Assembly (NCBI GenBank): GCA_000729835.1
Contig: JFHB01000009.1
Coordinates: forward strand, 186,001 to 250,000
Length of the DNA: 64,000 nt
Source: Atkinsonella hypoxylon
Taxonomy: Eukaryota; Ascomycota; Sordariomycetes; Hypocreales; Clavicipitaceae
Reading direction: 5' to 3'
Shown: one piece after another, positions 1 to 11,200 of the stretch
How the letters are laid out: each line of letters begins with the position of its first letter
Numbering within the stretch: the stretch's first letter is position 1
Notes under the pieces: model-generated
Databases searched by the model: none
Seen by the model: the letters and a program-made list of their open reading frames with translations, nothing else
Told to the model about the DNA's origin: nothing
Program-made: the position numbers and the translations under genes

Positions 1-556
1 TGCATCCGCTGGGTCCATCGGCAGAATTGTCAGGTCCGTCGTGTTGAAATCGTCATCATCATCCCTCCCATCAGAGAATTCGAGCTGCATCCACACTACG
101 GTTGTGCTCGCACCGTCCTGGCTTGCGACCTGCTTAACTGCATGAATGGAGATGGAAGGGTAAGCTATCGAGACGCCACACTCGGTTCTTGGGCTGTAAA
201 TTGTCAAGTCTCTGCAATTTCGTCAGAATATTGCCAAGTAATAGGGTATGATATGGACTGTCGCAAGCGAGGGTTTCGACATACTCCGAATTGGCAAAAA
301 CTTCTACTGTCTGTTTCACTACCTGATCCGTATCGCCATTCGTGCTTGCAGCTGCGTTCTCAATACCAGGAGAGTCGACGGGAAAAATAGCTAATGTGCC
401 ACATTGTGACTTAGGAATGGATGCTTCAGCTTCTTTCAGGTGGAAATGGAGTACTGGTTTGCCGCCGCTAAAAGACTCTGGCGTCTGAGTCTGGTAATCT
501 GTGAGAGGGACGTAGTCCACCAGGGAGGGACGAGATCTGATCGTTGTGGTAAGCAT
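1..556 (-). CDS. pICln/Lot5-like Sm-protein assembly chaperone (3' end beyond window)
   Basis: Exons 556-285 and 211-1, with a 73-bp intron (212-284) that has a GTATGT donor and a TTGCAG acceptor. Removing it joins VEVFANSE to DLTIYSPRTECG and then GVSIAYPSISIHAVKQ. That last stretch is the hallmark G-x-x-I-x-Y-P-S-I-S-x-H-A block of the pICln (Voldacs, PH-like) family. The start at 556 gives MLTTTIRSRPSLVDY; an in-frame upstream ATG at 796 would add 80 residues of low-complexity sequence and looks like 5' leader. An acidic run (GRDDDDFNTTD) follows the PH-like core, as is usual in the family. Family role: with the PRMT5 methylosome it holds Sm proteins before snRNP assembly. About 161 codons are visible and the C-terminus lies off the left edge. 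The family call is confident; the exact fungal function is inferred. Confidence 0.82.
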
Positions 557-984
557 AGCGAGGGTTGACGACGACTCGAAAAGAGAGGACAAGATCGAAT
601 GAAACTGCTCCTCCTTTCGAGACTTCAGCCGTTCGCGATACAAATTCACATCGCGTGGCAACTGCCAGCTAACTGGTCCTGCCTTTCGCAAAGACGTTAT
701 CTTATCAGGACTGGGTGGAGATGGGGGATGCTGACGTCTCTCCGCAGGATGGTGCCATGCAACAATTCTCTCTTCCTCCCATACAGCGCTCCGCAAGTAT
801 TGTTAACAAAAGCTTGAATTGAACCGAGTTTGGATCCTTTTTTGGACGATTTGTTTGACCAACAAAACAAGATTCACAGGGTGTGGTTCGCACTGAAACT
901 GTCGTACGCGCTACTAGGTACCAAGCTTCGCCGTCACGACATCGCGTTAGCCAGCGGTCTATGCAACCGCAGCGGAACAAAGCA
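557..984. promoter_or_regulatory. divergent promoter region between the pICln-like gene and the small + strand gene
   Basis: The two start codons (556 on minus, 985 on plus) face away from each other, so both genes must be driven from this 428-bp stretch. I see no convincing TATA box or named factor site. An open frame covers part of it on the minus strand (the 5' extension of the pICln frame), but it reads as leader. Confidence 0.4.
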
Positions 985-1581
985 ATGCATAACAATCGTA
1001 TGTGTCTCCGCAGTCGTGAATAACCGCAACTGAAGCATGTTCTGACGAATACAGGTCCTCATCCATTGCTTGAGCAAGTTCCTTTGACAGTTTCGCCCTT
1101 CGTTTCCCTGCCCACTGCGACTACTCTATCCTACAACTACAAGAAACTGCCATCCAATATACCACCCACAGGAATAGGTATTCCTACATCATCCGATGGC
1201 GCATCACAACAACCAAAGCCCCAATTCGTCGTTTCAGGATCCGGTCATGCTGCCCACCCCGATGAGATCAAAGAGTCATGCCGCGTCTTGCTAGCCCACG
1301 TCACAGATCTCCAGCAAAATGCCGAGAAGGAGTTGCTCGAATTTGAGGAGCGCATTCGACAGCGTGATTTAGCTGAAAAGAGAAAAGTGGCACCGGGATG
1401 GTTGGACAGTGACGCTAGACTGTTGCAGCCACAAAGAATTTCTGAACAGGGCGCGCCCTTACAGCAAACATCCCACGCTACAACTACGTCGGCGACTGCG
1501 GATAAGGGCAAGGACAAGGCCCCGCTGGATGACGAAGGGGCCCAACTGGATAGGGCCTTTGGTTTAATGGAATTGAAATGA
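985..1581 (+). CDS. small protein of unknown function
   Basis: Proposed as 985-997 plus 1055-1581. A 13-nt first exon encodes MHNN and the first base of an Arg codon. The 57-bp intron has a GTATGT donor, a CTGAC branch site and an ACAG acceptor. The 179-residue product has a Pro/Ser/Thr-rich first 65 residues, then a short amphipathic helix region (DEIKESCRVLLAHVTDLQ, LLEFEERIRQRD) around residues 73-110 that may form a coiled coil, and a disordered tail. No catalytic motif, signal peptide or membrane segment is visible. The long open frame starts without an ATG, which is why an upstream mini-exon is needed. I do not recognise the family. The splice model is plausible but rests on signals alone. 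Confidence 0.55.
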
Positions 1582-2778
1582 ACTTGGGCAAGTGAGAAAC
1601 TGGCTCCAATACCAGAAGAAAATGTCACTACCGCGAGCCTGCATTACTCCCTCTCTACTTTGTAATGGCCCAAGTAGATTGGACGAGAACAGCAGAGTCA
1701 GAGCACAGAGTTGTTGTTTTTTCAACAGAACTGGTCGGCGCTAGACAGAAATCTGAGAGAGGATGGTGCTTGTTATTGCTGCAGTATATGAACGACTGTC
1801 ACTGGCGCAATTGGATGAAACGTCACCTTCAACGTGTTTAGGAGCTGCGCCCAGATCACACTCTTTCGCAGTAGCCCCGACTTTTTCCATCATATCGTTG
1901 CCAGTCGGTGCAAAGTTCAGACAAACGTCGAAGCTTGACCCAGGCTTTATTCTTGCAGTATCCATCCTTGGCGGAGTTTTGGATGGAATATCCTGTAAAG
2001 TGAACTGGCAAATGATGGCTTAGGGTGATGCTCGATGGCTATAATCACCAGAGCTGATTTAAGCTGGGCAAGAGTCTTACACCTTTTTATGGGAATTGCT
2101 GTGGAAAGCCAATTCATGGCTAGGACCGGCGAAACGCATTTTGAACGAGTGCTAGTCATGAACGAAGTAACTAAACATGTAGTTCAACCAAAGGCGGGAC
2201 GATAGAGGCTAATGTCTTATGGGAAGATTTAAAAAACGGTCGTCATCAACATGCTGCAACGGACTGCGCGCTTATCATAGCTTAGTGAGAAGGATGTGAT
2301 TCAAGGGATTCAACAGAGTATGTCTTGAACGTCAGGGACTCTAGGATTTAGGCTTCTGACAAGGCGCTGCACATCCTCCTGAATCGAAAGCTAGCTGGAA
2401 AATGCAACAATGACGGCCAGATCTTGCTTACCATTAACATATCAACCTATACTGCTTTATGACTTTCCCCCGCAGGGATTGCTAATGTTCATGAACTCGC
2501 TCTCCTCTCCACTCCTTGCATTATTAACTCGTCTCAGGTTATTGAACAGCCAAAGTACTAACAACTAAGATTAAAACCGGGTGGCGTACCGGCCCGGTGG
2601 AGATGTATGTGGTTTGTGAATATGAATAGGGAATATTAGCGGAATATGTCGTACAGGCAAAGGAAAGCCGTCGGAGCATGATGCGAATGACCAAGACTCC
2701 CCGCTTCCTCGAATCTGAAGCGATCTCCCAAGGGCACTGTTCTTTGACTTCGTCTCTGGGCCATTCGCATCACATCCT
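1582..2778. other. intergenic, no supportable gene
   Basis: About 1.2 kb between the small + strand gene and the 3' end of the one-TM protein gene. Only short overlapping frames under 90 codons occur, with no splice pattern or recognisable peptide. I saw no RNA gene or repeat. Confidence 0.5.
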
Positions 2779-5610
2779 TCATCCCTTATTCCGCTCCTTG
2801 GCCTCCCGATCGGGAGAAGGCAACAAGAAGCCGTCTTTATCGTACAATCCCAGACTCTCTACACTATCTCTACAGCCAGCCTTTCGCTCTTGAGCAATCA
2901 AGGCCGCCATGGGGCCCTGCTTCCCTCTTGGCCTCTGATGGGCTGGAGGCGAGCCAGTTGGCGACGCAAACCTGGTCTTGGCCAAGCTCGTATTCGTATC
3001 CTTGGGTGAGGACCGAACAAGGGTAAGGGTCTGTCGAGCTTTTCTGAGCCGTGGAGTCTCCTCTTCTCTACCAGCATGCTTGCTTCCTCGCCCTTGGTTC
3101 TCCTTGCCGCGTTCCTGAGCGCTAGACGATAGCTTGATCAACCCATCGCTCTGCGGTCTCCTACTGCGCGACCTCGAAGACGGCATCTTGCGCAGGTTCA
3201 TCATGGACTTGTGCTTCTGGCCGGGGCCGGCTTTTCCGATATTAAGATAGTGTCTGCTTCCAATGGCGCCTGGCTTGGGGACGTGTCGCGGAGGCACCGC
3301 GTTGAGGCCCCAAACGGCAGGTAGCGTCGGGGAATCGGTATCCCTCGCTGGCACGGCCGTCGAGGCAACTGAGGCCGCGCTGTAGGAAGACGTGGTGCTG
3401 TTCATTCTGCGCAGCTCGCTGATTGTCATGCTCAGCGCTGACACATATTTGGCAGAGCGGTTGGTTCCCCGACGAATCGGCGAGCCGCTTCCGCCGTGGA
3501 CAGGATCGGCAGTCGAGTAGTGTGAGCTGGAGTCGGAGACGTTGCGCTGAGCGGATTCCACCGTGGTGCGGACAGACGGTTGCGGACAGAGCGCCGTCGG
3601 TACGGCTGAGCCATCTGGGGCCGTGACAGTTGCCTTGGGCGGTTCGGGAAGGGCACGCTTGTGAAGCATTGAGAGGAGCTCTTCCCCGCTGAAAGGAGGC
3701 GGTGACGTGTCGACGGGCTTGTCTTCCTTTTTCACGGGCGTGGCCGGGCTGGCCGTTGGTGGGCGGCTGCGATTCGATCCTGTGATCCATTCAGGTTTGG
3801 GTGTTTCGCAGGCAGGGAGAGTCGTTTCTTCTGAATCTTGGCTGTGAACAGAGGCTGAGGTGAAGCTGGACTCGGAAGCACTTTGCTTCATCGTCTCGCG
3901 CTCCGCCTTTGGCTCGCTCTTTGGTCGAACATCATCCGACTGTTGGGTCTGATAAGGAGGTTGAAGGACCATCGGCCGTGGCGGTTCCATGCGAAGATCA
4001 ATTCCGCGGCTAATACCGCCCTTTACATTAGCAGATATGGGTCGCAGTGGTTGCGTGATAGGAGACTCGTTCTTTCGTGCCGCCAGGTGGCTTGGGCTCA
4101 TACTCTTGACGTGCCTTAGGGGACGAGGACCAGCAGGCTGTTCCTTGGCCGTGTGTGCGCAAGGCTGGGTCAATCTGTTTCCGATAAACAGGTCATCTTG
4201 AGCAGCTGCTAAGCGTTCCTCAAGCTCGCTTCTTCTATACTCTTCCTGCTGAAGCCGATATTGTCTCTGGATCTCCTCTTCCTCGTTCTCGGGTTCGCCC
4301 ACGCTATACAATGTTGACAACGCGCTGGATTGGTCACTATCAACAGATCTTCTTCGCTCCGGGCTTTGAGATGGTGTCCGGACAGGACTGTGCAAGCTAG
4401 GGTCGATGGGTGGGAGGACCTGGTCGCTCTGGGGCTCCCATTCCCTTCCGCGAAGTCGACTAGGGCTGGCCATGCCGCCGGGCAGTTCGAGCTGTTGTGT
4501 GGCTTCGGCAATCAAACTGATCGCCGCACTGCCAATAGAAGTAACTGAGGCATGGGTCGAAGAGGTGCTCATGTGCCCGCTCTTATGAGGGCTAGGTGCT
4601 CCCTTGGTCTGGCGGCCCGTACCACGAGCTGAATTCGATCGTCTGCTGTGCGGTGTTTTCACGGGCGATCCACGAGTTGGAGAAGCCTGAGGTGTGCTCT
4701 TAACGGGAGACTTGCTGGTTCCTTGTCGCAGTCTTTGGTCCGTTGACCTCAGAATATCCCTCAGGTCCAAATCCGTCATGGTAATGGATGGTCGGACATG
4801 TGCTCGCGCAGGAAGTCGCATGGCTGACTGCCGTTCCCAAGACACATCATCCTGTGACCGCAAATCGGGAGTTGTCTGACTGTTTCGGATATTGTTTCCT
4901 TCCCGCCGTTTCTGCACGCGAAGCTTCTGTTGATGTTGTAGTCCATATGGCTGATGGTGCTGTTCTTGCGAATGCTGGTGTTGATGACCATGATAAGGAT
5001 GCCTGTACAATTGCTGCTGCTGCCTCCGATACTCTTCGTAGTGAGGCTGCTGCAAATGCTGCTGCCTCGCGTGAGTCTGCTTTGGCGTCTTCTCACAATC
5101 ACAGCTTCCCTGCTGTACCGCGTCCAGATTCGGCACAGTCGGCGTCTGCCCGAACCAGCTATCTCTGCTGAACCAGCCCTCTTTTGCATGCTGATTGACC
5201 TGCGGTCCATGAAAGTTATCTCCACTGACCCAGTCTCTGCCATCCGTTCTGTTCTTCTTCTTGCTGGGGTTTCTGAAGAAATTGAAAGCACTGTAAGACG
5301 GCATGGGTGGCAAGGGAACAATAGGCGGTAGTATAAGTGAGAATCGGCTAGAGAAGCGACTGGGTAGGCCACTGACCGCAGACTCGGTCATAAGCAGAGG
5401 TCTCTTGGTCAGTCGAGTTTGTGAGAACTCGTCCGGGATCGCGTAGACTCGTCCGGAGGGATTCTTCTGTCGTTTTTTGACGACCCATGTCATTGACAGT
5501 CCGATACCAGTGAACAGAAATATGCCGCCGCACAAAGCGATGGCAATTAGCGCGCCCACGTTCAATCCGCCGCTCTCCCCATCTCGCTTCAGGTTGCCTG
5601 ATGTTTCCAT
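2779..5610 (-). CDS. large disordered protein with one N-terminal transmembrane segment, unknown function
   Basis: A single uninterrupted frame of 943 residues from ATG 5610. A hydrophobic segment at about residues 18-44 (VGALIAIALCGGIFLFTG...) is followed at once by KKRQKN. By the positive-inside rule this puts the short N-terminus outside and the remaining roughly 900 residues in the cytoplasm. There is no cleavable signal peptide. The long tail is Ser/Pro/Arg/Gln-rich. It includes a His/Gln tract (about residues 185-235, with QQHLQQPHYEEYRRQQQQ and HGHQHQHSQEQHHQ), many SPxR/RxxS sites and a short coiled-coil-prone stretch (QRQYRLQQEEYRRSELEERL). The layout resembles fungal single-pass membrane proteins with signalling or polarity tails, but I recognise no named family. 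It may be a phosphorylated scaffold; that is inference. Confidence 0.8.
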   Translation of the reverse strand: METSGNLKRDGESGGLNVGALIAIALCGGIFLFTGIGLSMTWVVKKRQKNPSGRVYAIPDEFSQTRLTKRPLLMTESAVSGLPSRFSSRFSLILPPIVPLPPMPSYSAFNFFRNPSKKKNRTDGRDWVSGDNFHGPQVNQHAKEGWFSRDSWFGQTPTVPNLDAVQQGSCDCEKTPKQTHARQQHLQQPHYEEYRRQQQQLYRHPYHGHQHQHSQEQHHQPYGLQHQQKLRVQKRREGNNIRNSQTTPDLRSQDDVSWERQSAMRLPARAHVRPSITMTDLDLRDILRSTDQRLRQGTSKSPVKSTPQASPTRGSPVKTPHSRRSNSARGTGRQTKGAPSPHKSGHMSTSSTHASVTSIGSAAISLIAEATQQLELPGGMASPSRLRGREWEPQSDQVLPPIDPSLHSPVRTPSQSPERRRSVDSDQSSALSTLYSVGEPENEEEEIQRQYRLQQEEYRRSELEERLAAAQDDLFIGNRLTQPCAHTAKEQPAGPRPLRHVKSMSPSHLAARKNESPITQPLRPISANVKGGISRGIDLRMEPPRPMVLQPPYQTQQSDDVRPKSEPKAERETMKQSASESSFTSASVHSQDSEETTLPACETPKPEWITGSNRSRPPTASPATPVKKEDKPVDTSPPPFSGEELLSMLHKRALPEPPKATVTAPDGSAVPTALCPQPSVRTTVESAQRNVSDSSSHYSTADPVHGGSGSPIRRGTNRSAKYVSALSMTISELRRMNSTTSSYSAASVASTAVPARDTDSPTLPAVWGLNAVPPRHVPKPGAIGSRHYLNIGKAGPGQKHKSMMNLRKMPSSRSRSRRPQSDGLIKLSSSAQERGKENQGRGSKHAGREEETPRLRKARQTLTLVRSSPKDTNTSLAKTRFASPTGSPPAHQRPRGKQGPMAALIAQERKAGCRDSVESLGLYDKDGFLLPSPDREAKERNKG

Positions 5611-6530
5611 ATTGAAAAAGTGGTACCAGCGAACGACTTGGGACTTACATAGGATGATCTTATGTCGAGAAAATTGCCCCGTTAGTGAAGTTGTCGTCGC
5701 ACACTGGCCGTGGTGTCGCTCGTCAATATATGATACAATAAGTCATGATAACGAGTGCATTGGAAATGTCAAATTTTTGATATAACCTTCAAAAACAATG
5801 GGCCATGGCCATGGTCATGGCACATTGGTTGTATCGTCCCACCGCAATAAGTCGATGGAATGCGTTGCCAGTGTGACTTCATTCCTGCGGTTGCGCAACA
5901 CGACCGTTTGGAGCAATATAGCTAGCCAATATAGGTAGCTCGCCGGGTCCCAGAGCTTCAGTATGACAGAGAAGTGCCTCCAAATTTGTTCCTATTTAAT
6001 TCCTTTTCAAGTGAATTGGCAGTCTAGGGCACCGCATCGCAGGCTTCTAAAGCTCTTTCGATATGGTGCTGCTTAGCAGAATTTAGGACAGTGATAGCAG
6101 TGGTGTCAGGATCTCGATCAAACCATTGATGCAATGCAAGCAGCACCAAAACTGCGTTTGTGCTGTGCTGGAGTAGCCAAACAGCAGCCCTACTCTGGAA
6201 CAGTGACTGGCATCAAGCTTTTCACACGCACAATTCGTGACACCTTGGGGACGTTGCCTTTGCATCTTATAAAAAACACCCTATAGTTACCGAAGAAGAT
6301 ACTGCGCAGCAACCCTGCTCTATCAAAACATGCAAAAAAAGTGGCAGAAGAAAAAAAGGAAGCCAAATATATGCTGACAATCATGCAACCCGAAGTCTGA
6401 GCCAAAGATTCCTGGAACATGCCCAGATGGCAAGAATGTTCTCCCTTCCAAGAAAAGGTGAAGAAAAGATATATAGGATTCAAATGAGCAACATTATTTT
6501 GCGACTTTAGTTTTCCCTGCTATTAAATTA
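5611..6530. other. intergenic, no supportable gene
   Basis: 920 bp holding the 5' region of the one-TM protein gene and the 3' flank of the DUF1996 gene. Minus-strand frames of 60 and 97 codons have no conserved features. No RNA gene or repeat noted beyond a run of CCATGG-like words near 5800. Confidence 0.5.
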
Positions 6531-8295
6531 TCATCGCAGCTTATCGTGACCATGAGCGTGTTGGGCAACGTGGCGTCGGTGCTTGTGTCCTGCAAGTGCA
6601 GCAGGTGTCGAACATGGCGCTTCACAAATATCAGAAGTAACCGTGGTCCAGACTTCTTTCCACAGAATCATTTCAACGATGCCATTGGCGCCGGTTCTGT
6701 ACTCAGTACTGACGAAACTTGACTGCGGGCCTGATGGCGTTGCGGTAGTAGACGTAGTGGTATATTCCACATTCTCAGCCTTGGCGGGAGGCATCTCTGG
6801 TGTGGGTGTGGGAGTGGCCGAAGAGCCTCGCTCCTTGAAAGCCTGTCCAGGGAGAGGAGTAGCAGGATTCGCGGCCTTCTCGCCAGGTCGATTAGCAAGA
6901 GTGGGAGCTGAAGCCGAGGAGGTAGAAGACGATGAAGAAGGCTTTGCCTTTCCTTGATCGTCATCGTCGGCAGGACCACCAACGATGACGCCACCGGGAA
7001 GCTTTGGCATGGGCCCATTGACATTCTCGCCAGATAGAGCCTGGGGAAGAGGCTGCTGCATCTTGCAAGAGGTAGCCTTGCCTTGGTCAACAACGTTGAA
7101 TAGTGGGCAGTCTTCGATACGACCAGAATTGTTAGTGCAGGTCTTGATTGCCTTCTGAAGGAAATCAGGGTCCCAACCAGTGACGAAATCACCGTGATAG
7201 CCGTACCCTGCGCAAATTAGTACATCTATCGTCGATGGATACCGATGGTGTCTCTGGTTAGTGGCACGCAGGTTTTTGCTTACCAGTGAGATCGCCGTTG
7301 GAAAGAACAAATCGCCCATTGCGATTTTTGAAGGCGGCAGTATTCCAAATGACTTCATAGAGCAGACTTGGCAATCGAACCGGATGGCTTGTGGGGCAGT
7401 TTCCAGACATAACCAAGTCGGGGAAAGCCACATGGTCTTTATGGTTCTGGGAGTCAAGATCTCGGCCATTCCAGCATGATGCGAACATCAGTTCAAATCG
7501 CAAACCATCTTGGCAGTTCTGGTCAAGAAAGGACTTGTCTGGAAGACGATGACGGAATAGTGTGGCTTCGGGGGTCCTGGCATAGTTCAGACAGTTGAAC
7601 CCAACAGCGCGCTGCGCCAGATCACTCTGCTTTGTCTGACCAAGAGAGGCCCATTGCGACTTGGGCGGATCAGGCTGGTTTGGGTCACCGAGGGTGTAAG
7701 ACCGTCTCTCAGTGCTCCCAGAGAGCATCCTGAATCCCTGGGGGAACGCAGTAATGTTGTCTCCATAAAGGAGGTAGTACCTATCGTATGTCAATTGGGT
7801 GCACTTGAGTAACAATTGCCAAGCATAAGCGATAACCCCAGACTATACGTACGCTAACATGCCGCCCACTTGAGGAACCAACTCGACTTGGCCGGTGCCG
7901 GCGTCCTCGAAGTAGATAGCGGGGTGCCAGTAGGCAGACTTATCTTGGGTCACTCGGCATGATGTACATTGACCATTCATGAGTTCAGCCGAGCCAGAAT
8001 TCTCAGAGAAAGCTATCGATTGCAAGAAAAGTCAGCAAGAACCAGCAAGGGGCCAGTTAGGTCAGTCTTGCTTGAATCACGAGTAGAAGGCGGCGCGACT
8101 AGGCTGCTCGCAGGATCCGGAGACTGAATTGAACATACCGGATGATCCATGAATAGAGTGCGCGTGTGGAGAGACATCGTTAGGGTTGACGATAGGATCA
8201 ATTCTGGCAACTCCAACTCGACCAGGACATTCCATACGCCAGAAAGCATTGGCGCCTGCGATGAGGCCAACAGATAAGGCCGCGGATTTTAACAT
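6531..8295 (-). CDS. DUF1996-domain secreted or wall-associated protein
   Basis: Four exons: 8295-8139, 8012-7853, 7780-7284 and 7207-6531, with introns of 126, 72 and 76 bp that all fit GT...AG and frame. The 496-residue product starts MLKSAALSVGLIAGANA, a typical signal peptide ending at an AxA site. FWRMECPGRVGVARIDPIV follows, the start of DUF1996, with further family blocks: HAHSIHGSS, CTSC, YWHPAIYF, GFRMLSG, CWNGRDLDSQNHKDHVAFP, CPTSHPVRLP and TGYGYHGDFVTGWD. The domain fills residues 18 to about 285. After it comes a Ser/Thr/Pro-rich linker, then a tail with four Cys and a His-rich end (HKHRRHVAQHAHGH). No GPI signal is evident. DUF1996 proteins are common secreted fungal proteins of unknown activity; wall or extracellular location is inferred. 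Confidence 0.9.
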
Positions 8296-11200
8296 TCCGA
8301 CTGAATAAGCCGCAGCTATCTATCGGTGGGTGATCTTGATTTTGGTATCAAGAAAGTGTTATAGGAAGGGAATGGACGACGCAACGAGGCGATCTGCAAG
8401 GGCGTGTCAGTTGTAAATCGTGCTTAAGATAATTGAGGTAACAAGTCAACTTGGAGGAAGCAAGTCGAATGTCCCACAAGAACTTGATGGTAAAATAGTG
8501 TCAACAAAGAGCAGGCCGTAAAGAACAGTAAATAGCAGGCGCGCGGACACGGCTGGGAGTAGAGTAAAATATCTTGCAAGGAAGGTGCAAAAGTTGACCG
8601 CCAGCTGCAGGCAGGTGTCGGTCATGTCGCTCAAGGGTTTAATCCTGATGTCGACCGGATGTCGACCCAGAGATATGTTCTACTCTCTGGTCAACCAACG
8701 CCCCCTTCATGCATCAACTGTGCGCTTCCGATAACGAGCACTGGCCCACGAACACGCAGCCACCTTCCGCAATAGCCTGGAATGAATAAAAACCGATGTC
8801 ATGAACCCCGGCACTTGCACGAGCTTTGCAACGGATGGATGAATGATCGAGGCGTCCATGTAGCTCATAACCACTCTCCTATCTAACATGGTTTCTCTTT
8901 GTCTGCAAGACTTTCTCATCGATCCGATATAGCGCAGGAGCCACACTGGGTGAATAGATCCGTTCCCTCTTACCAAATACCTTGGTACTAAGAAAATGGT
9001 TGTATCGTAATTTAGCGTCACTGACAGCTTGTGGACTTCTTGAAGTCAATCGAACAAGAGAAGCAAATCTCAACGAGATGAAATGAAATATCAAATCACC
9101 CAATACATCCGATAAGACTCTTTCTCTGCGTATTTCAACGGCATCCCCTTCCACCATCGAGAATGGAGGCATAGCGTTGCCCAGCCCCGTCGTCGCGCCG
9201 AGACTTTGAATTCCAGCGCGAGGTAAGGCCATCCCTCCAATACTGGCCCGCATCGCGACGCGCATCGGTTCGCGATAAATGAACTGATTTTTTTCGTCCC
9301 TGATAGGCCGGCCCTGGTTCGAGTTTGTCGAGTATGGTCGCGGTGATGGTTGTCGAGTCCGAATCACATACACGACTCTAGTCGTGACGCTCGTGACAAT
9401 CTACAGTGCCAACAACCACTCACTTGAGCCGAGAAAAATGACGCAGACTAGGTAGTCTCGGTTCTCACCCCGTGTCACATTGATCTTTGTTGGGATATTG
9501 TGGCAACTCATCGATATGTCGATTGCAACGGGGTGACGGTGTGTCAAATGCCACTGTATGAAAAGGAGGATACGGTGTGCTACATTTCCTTACCTTAATA
9601 TTGGGATACCAGATCACCAAGTTCTAGGAACAGGAGGAAAATCAGGCCAAGTTTTGGAAAAGAGGAACACAAAACGAGAGTTCTGAAAAGGATTGACTTT
9701 AAGGAGCGCAAGTGGTTGGGAATAATGTGAGTAAAGAACGTCAGCTCATGGAGCATGCGTAAGAGAGAGTCGGATTTCTGAATGAAGGGGGAGTGGGAAA
9801 GCGAAACACTTCACTGACACATACGACCACCAAATTCTCGAAATTGGATGTGGGGGATTACATGGTCATGGCAGAACAAAGCCCCCGTCTACTGAAAAAC
9901 GAGTGCTGTGCTGCCGCTGCAGCTGAGAATTCTCCGCAACATGTCGATGAGATGCCACACGGCTTGGGAGGCGTGTCTGATTTGTTCAGGGGTGGGTCAC
10001 TGGCCACAGCTCAGGCTTGGTGATGAAAATAGGTGACGGTTTATCGGTTGAGTCATGGTCAACTCAGCAATGCGGTCACCACGCCTCAATTGAACCGTCG
10101 CCCGCATGGAGGTGAACAACAGCGGGAAGGGCTGACAACAACGATCAAGTCGCAGCGATCCAGAGACGACATTGGTGAAGAACCTGATCGGGCTAGCTGG
10201 TAACTAGTTATCCCAAGCACGGCACTAGGCGATGGTTAGGCGTTTCGGCAAGGGGTTGTTGGCTACACAGGGGGAGGGGGGGGTTCGATTTGGAACGCCT
10301 TAGATGACGATTGTCCTCTCGTAGCCCCTGTTGGAATTCAAGCAAGCTCAAAGGACTCTTCTGCTCCGAGGATTGATGCAATTCTCAGCACCAGATCCAA
10401 GTCGCTGGGGAAGTGAACGGACACGCCCCGTTGGCCGTTGGCCGTTGGGCATTGGTGTCTAGAAACCGTCAAACATCATCTAGTCCAGTCCCGGCAGTCA
10501 CACAAACCGCATCTTCGCAGAGAGGAGGAGTGTGGCACAAGATGCGCTATTTTTTAATGAGCTTAGCATGGAGGTTGAGTAGGATTCGCATAGCATTAAT
10601 AATACGGTCAATATTAGAAATGTGGTCTGGGTCACTGTTTGTTTTGGTCAAGGAGATCCGTTATTTATCGATCATCAGTTGGTCCTTGTAATAATCTGTT
10701 ATCCCTAACAATACTGGCATGGTTCACAATCCACAAAATCGGCGTGACAAGAAGTTCCGCCGTCCGATTGGAGGCAACTCCGTGTTGCCCTTAAATCACT
10801 GCCTAAGGAATACTTATGACGCAGACTGTGGAGCCTGGTATTATGCTTGACAGATAGAGCCCCTGCATAACATGCAGATCCTGACAGAAATTATATAAAA
10901 ACTTTCAACTCAAATCGCGCCAACACGAAGTGTTACAATAAACCCTTTTTTCGACCATCCCTTTAACAGTCACAATGCCGCAGAGATGTACTGCACCCAC
11001 AACGCGGTGAATATGTACGGAATACGAGGTACCATGTTTAATCTCTATACACGTTCAATACAGTGGAGCTTTCTAGACGCCTTGAGTATTTACCATAAAC
11101 TCCCATATGGTTTTTTTTTTTTAAGCCTGGTTGATTGCCACTCTGCGTCATCATAACCGTCAAGGGATACGAAATGGTCGTCAGGACGCACATGGCATAC

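Noticed and set aside
134..796. Reading the pICln-like gene as a single 220-residue exon
   Set aside because: It ends out of frame with the conserved GVSIAYPSISIHAV block; the 73-bp intron restores the family sequence.
6190..6483. 97-codon minus frame with hydrophobic stretches
   Set aside because: Lies in the DUF1996 3' flank, no splice or family support.
8879..9373. Minus-strand frame of 164 codons
   Set aside because: Starts with GTG, no ATG upstream in frame, no splice context, no recognisable peptide.
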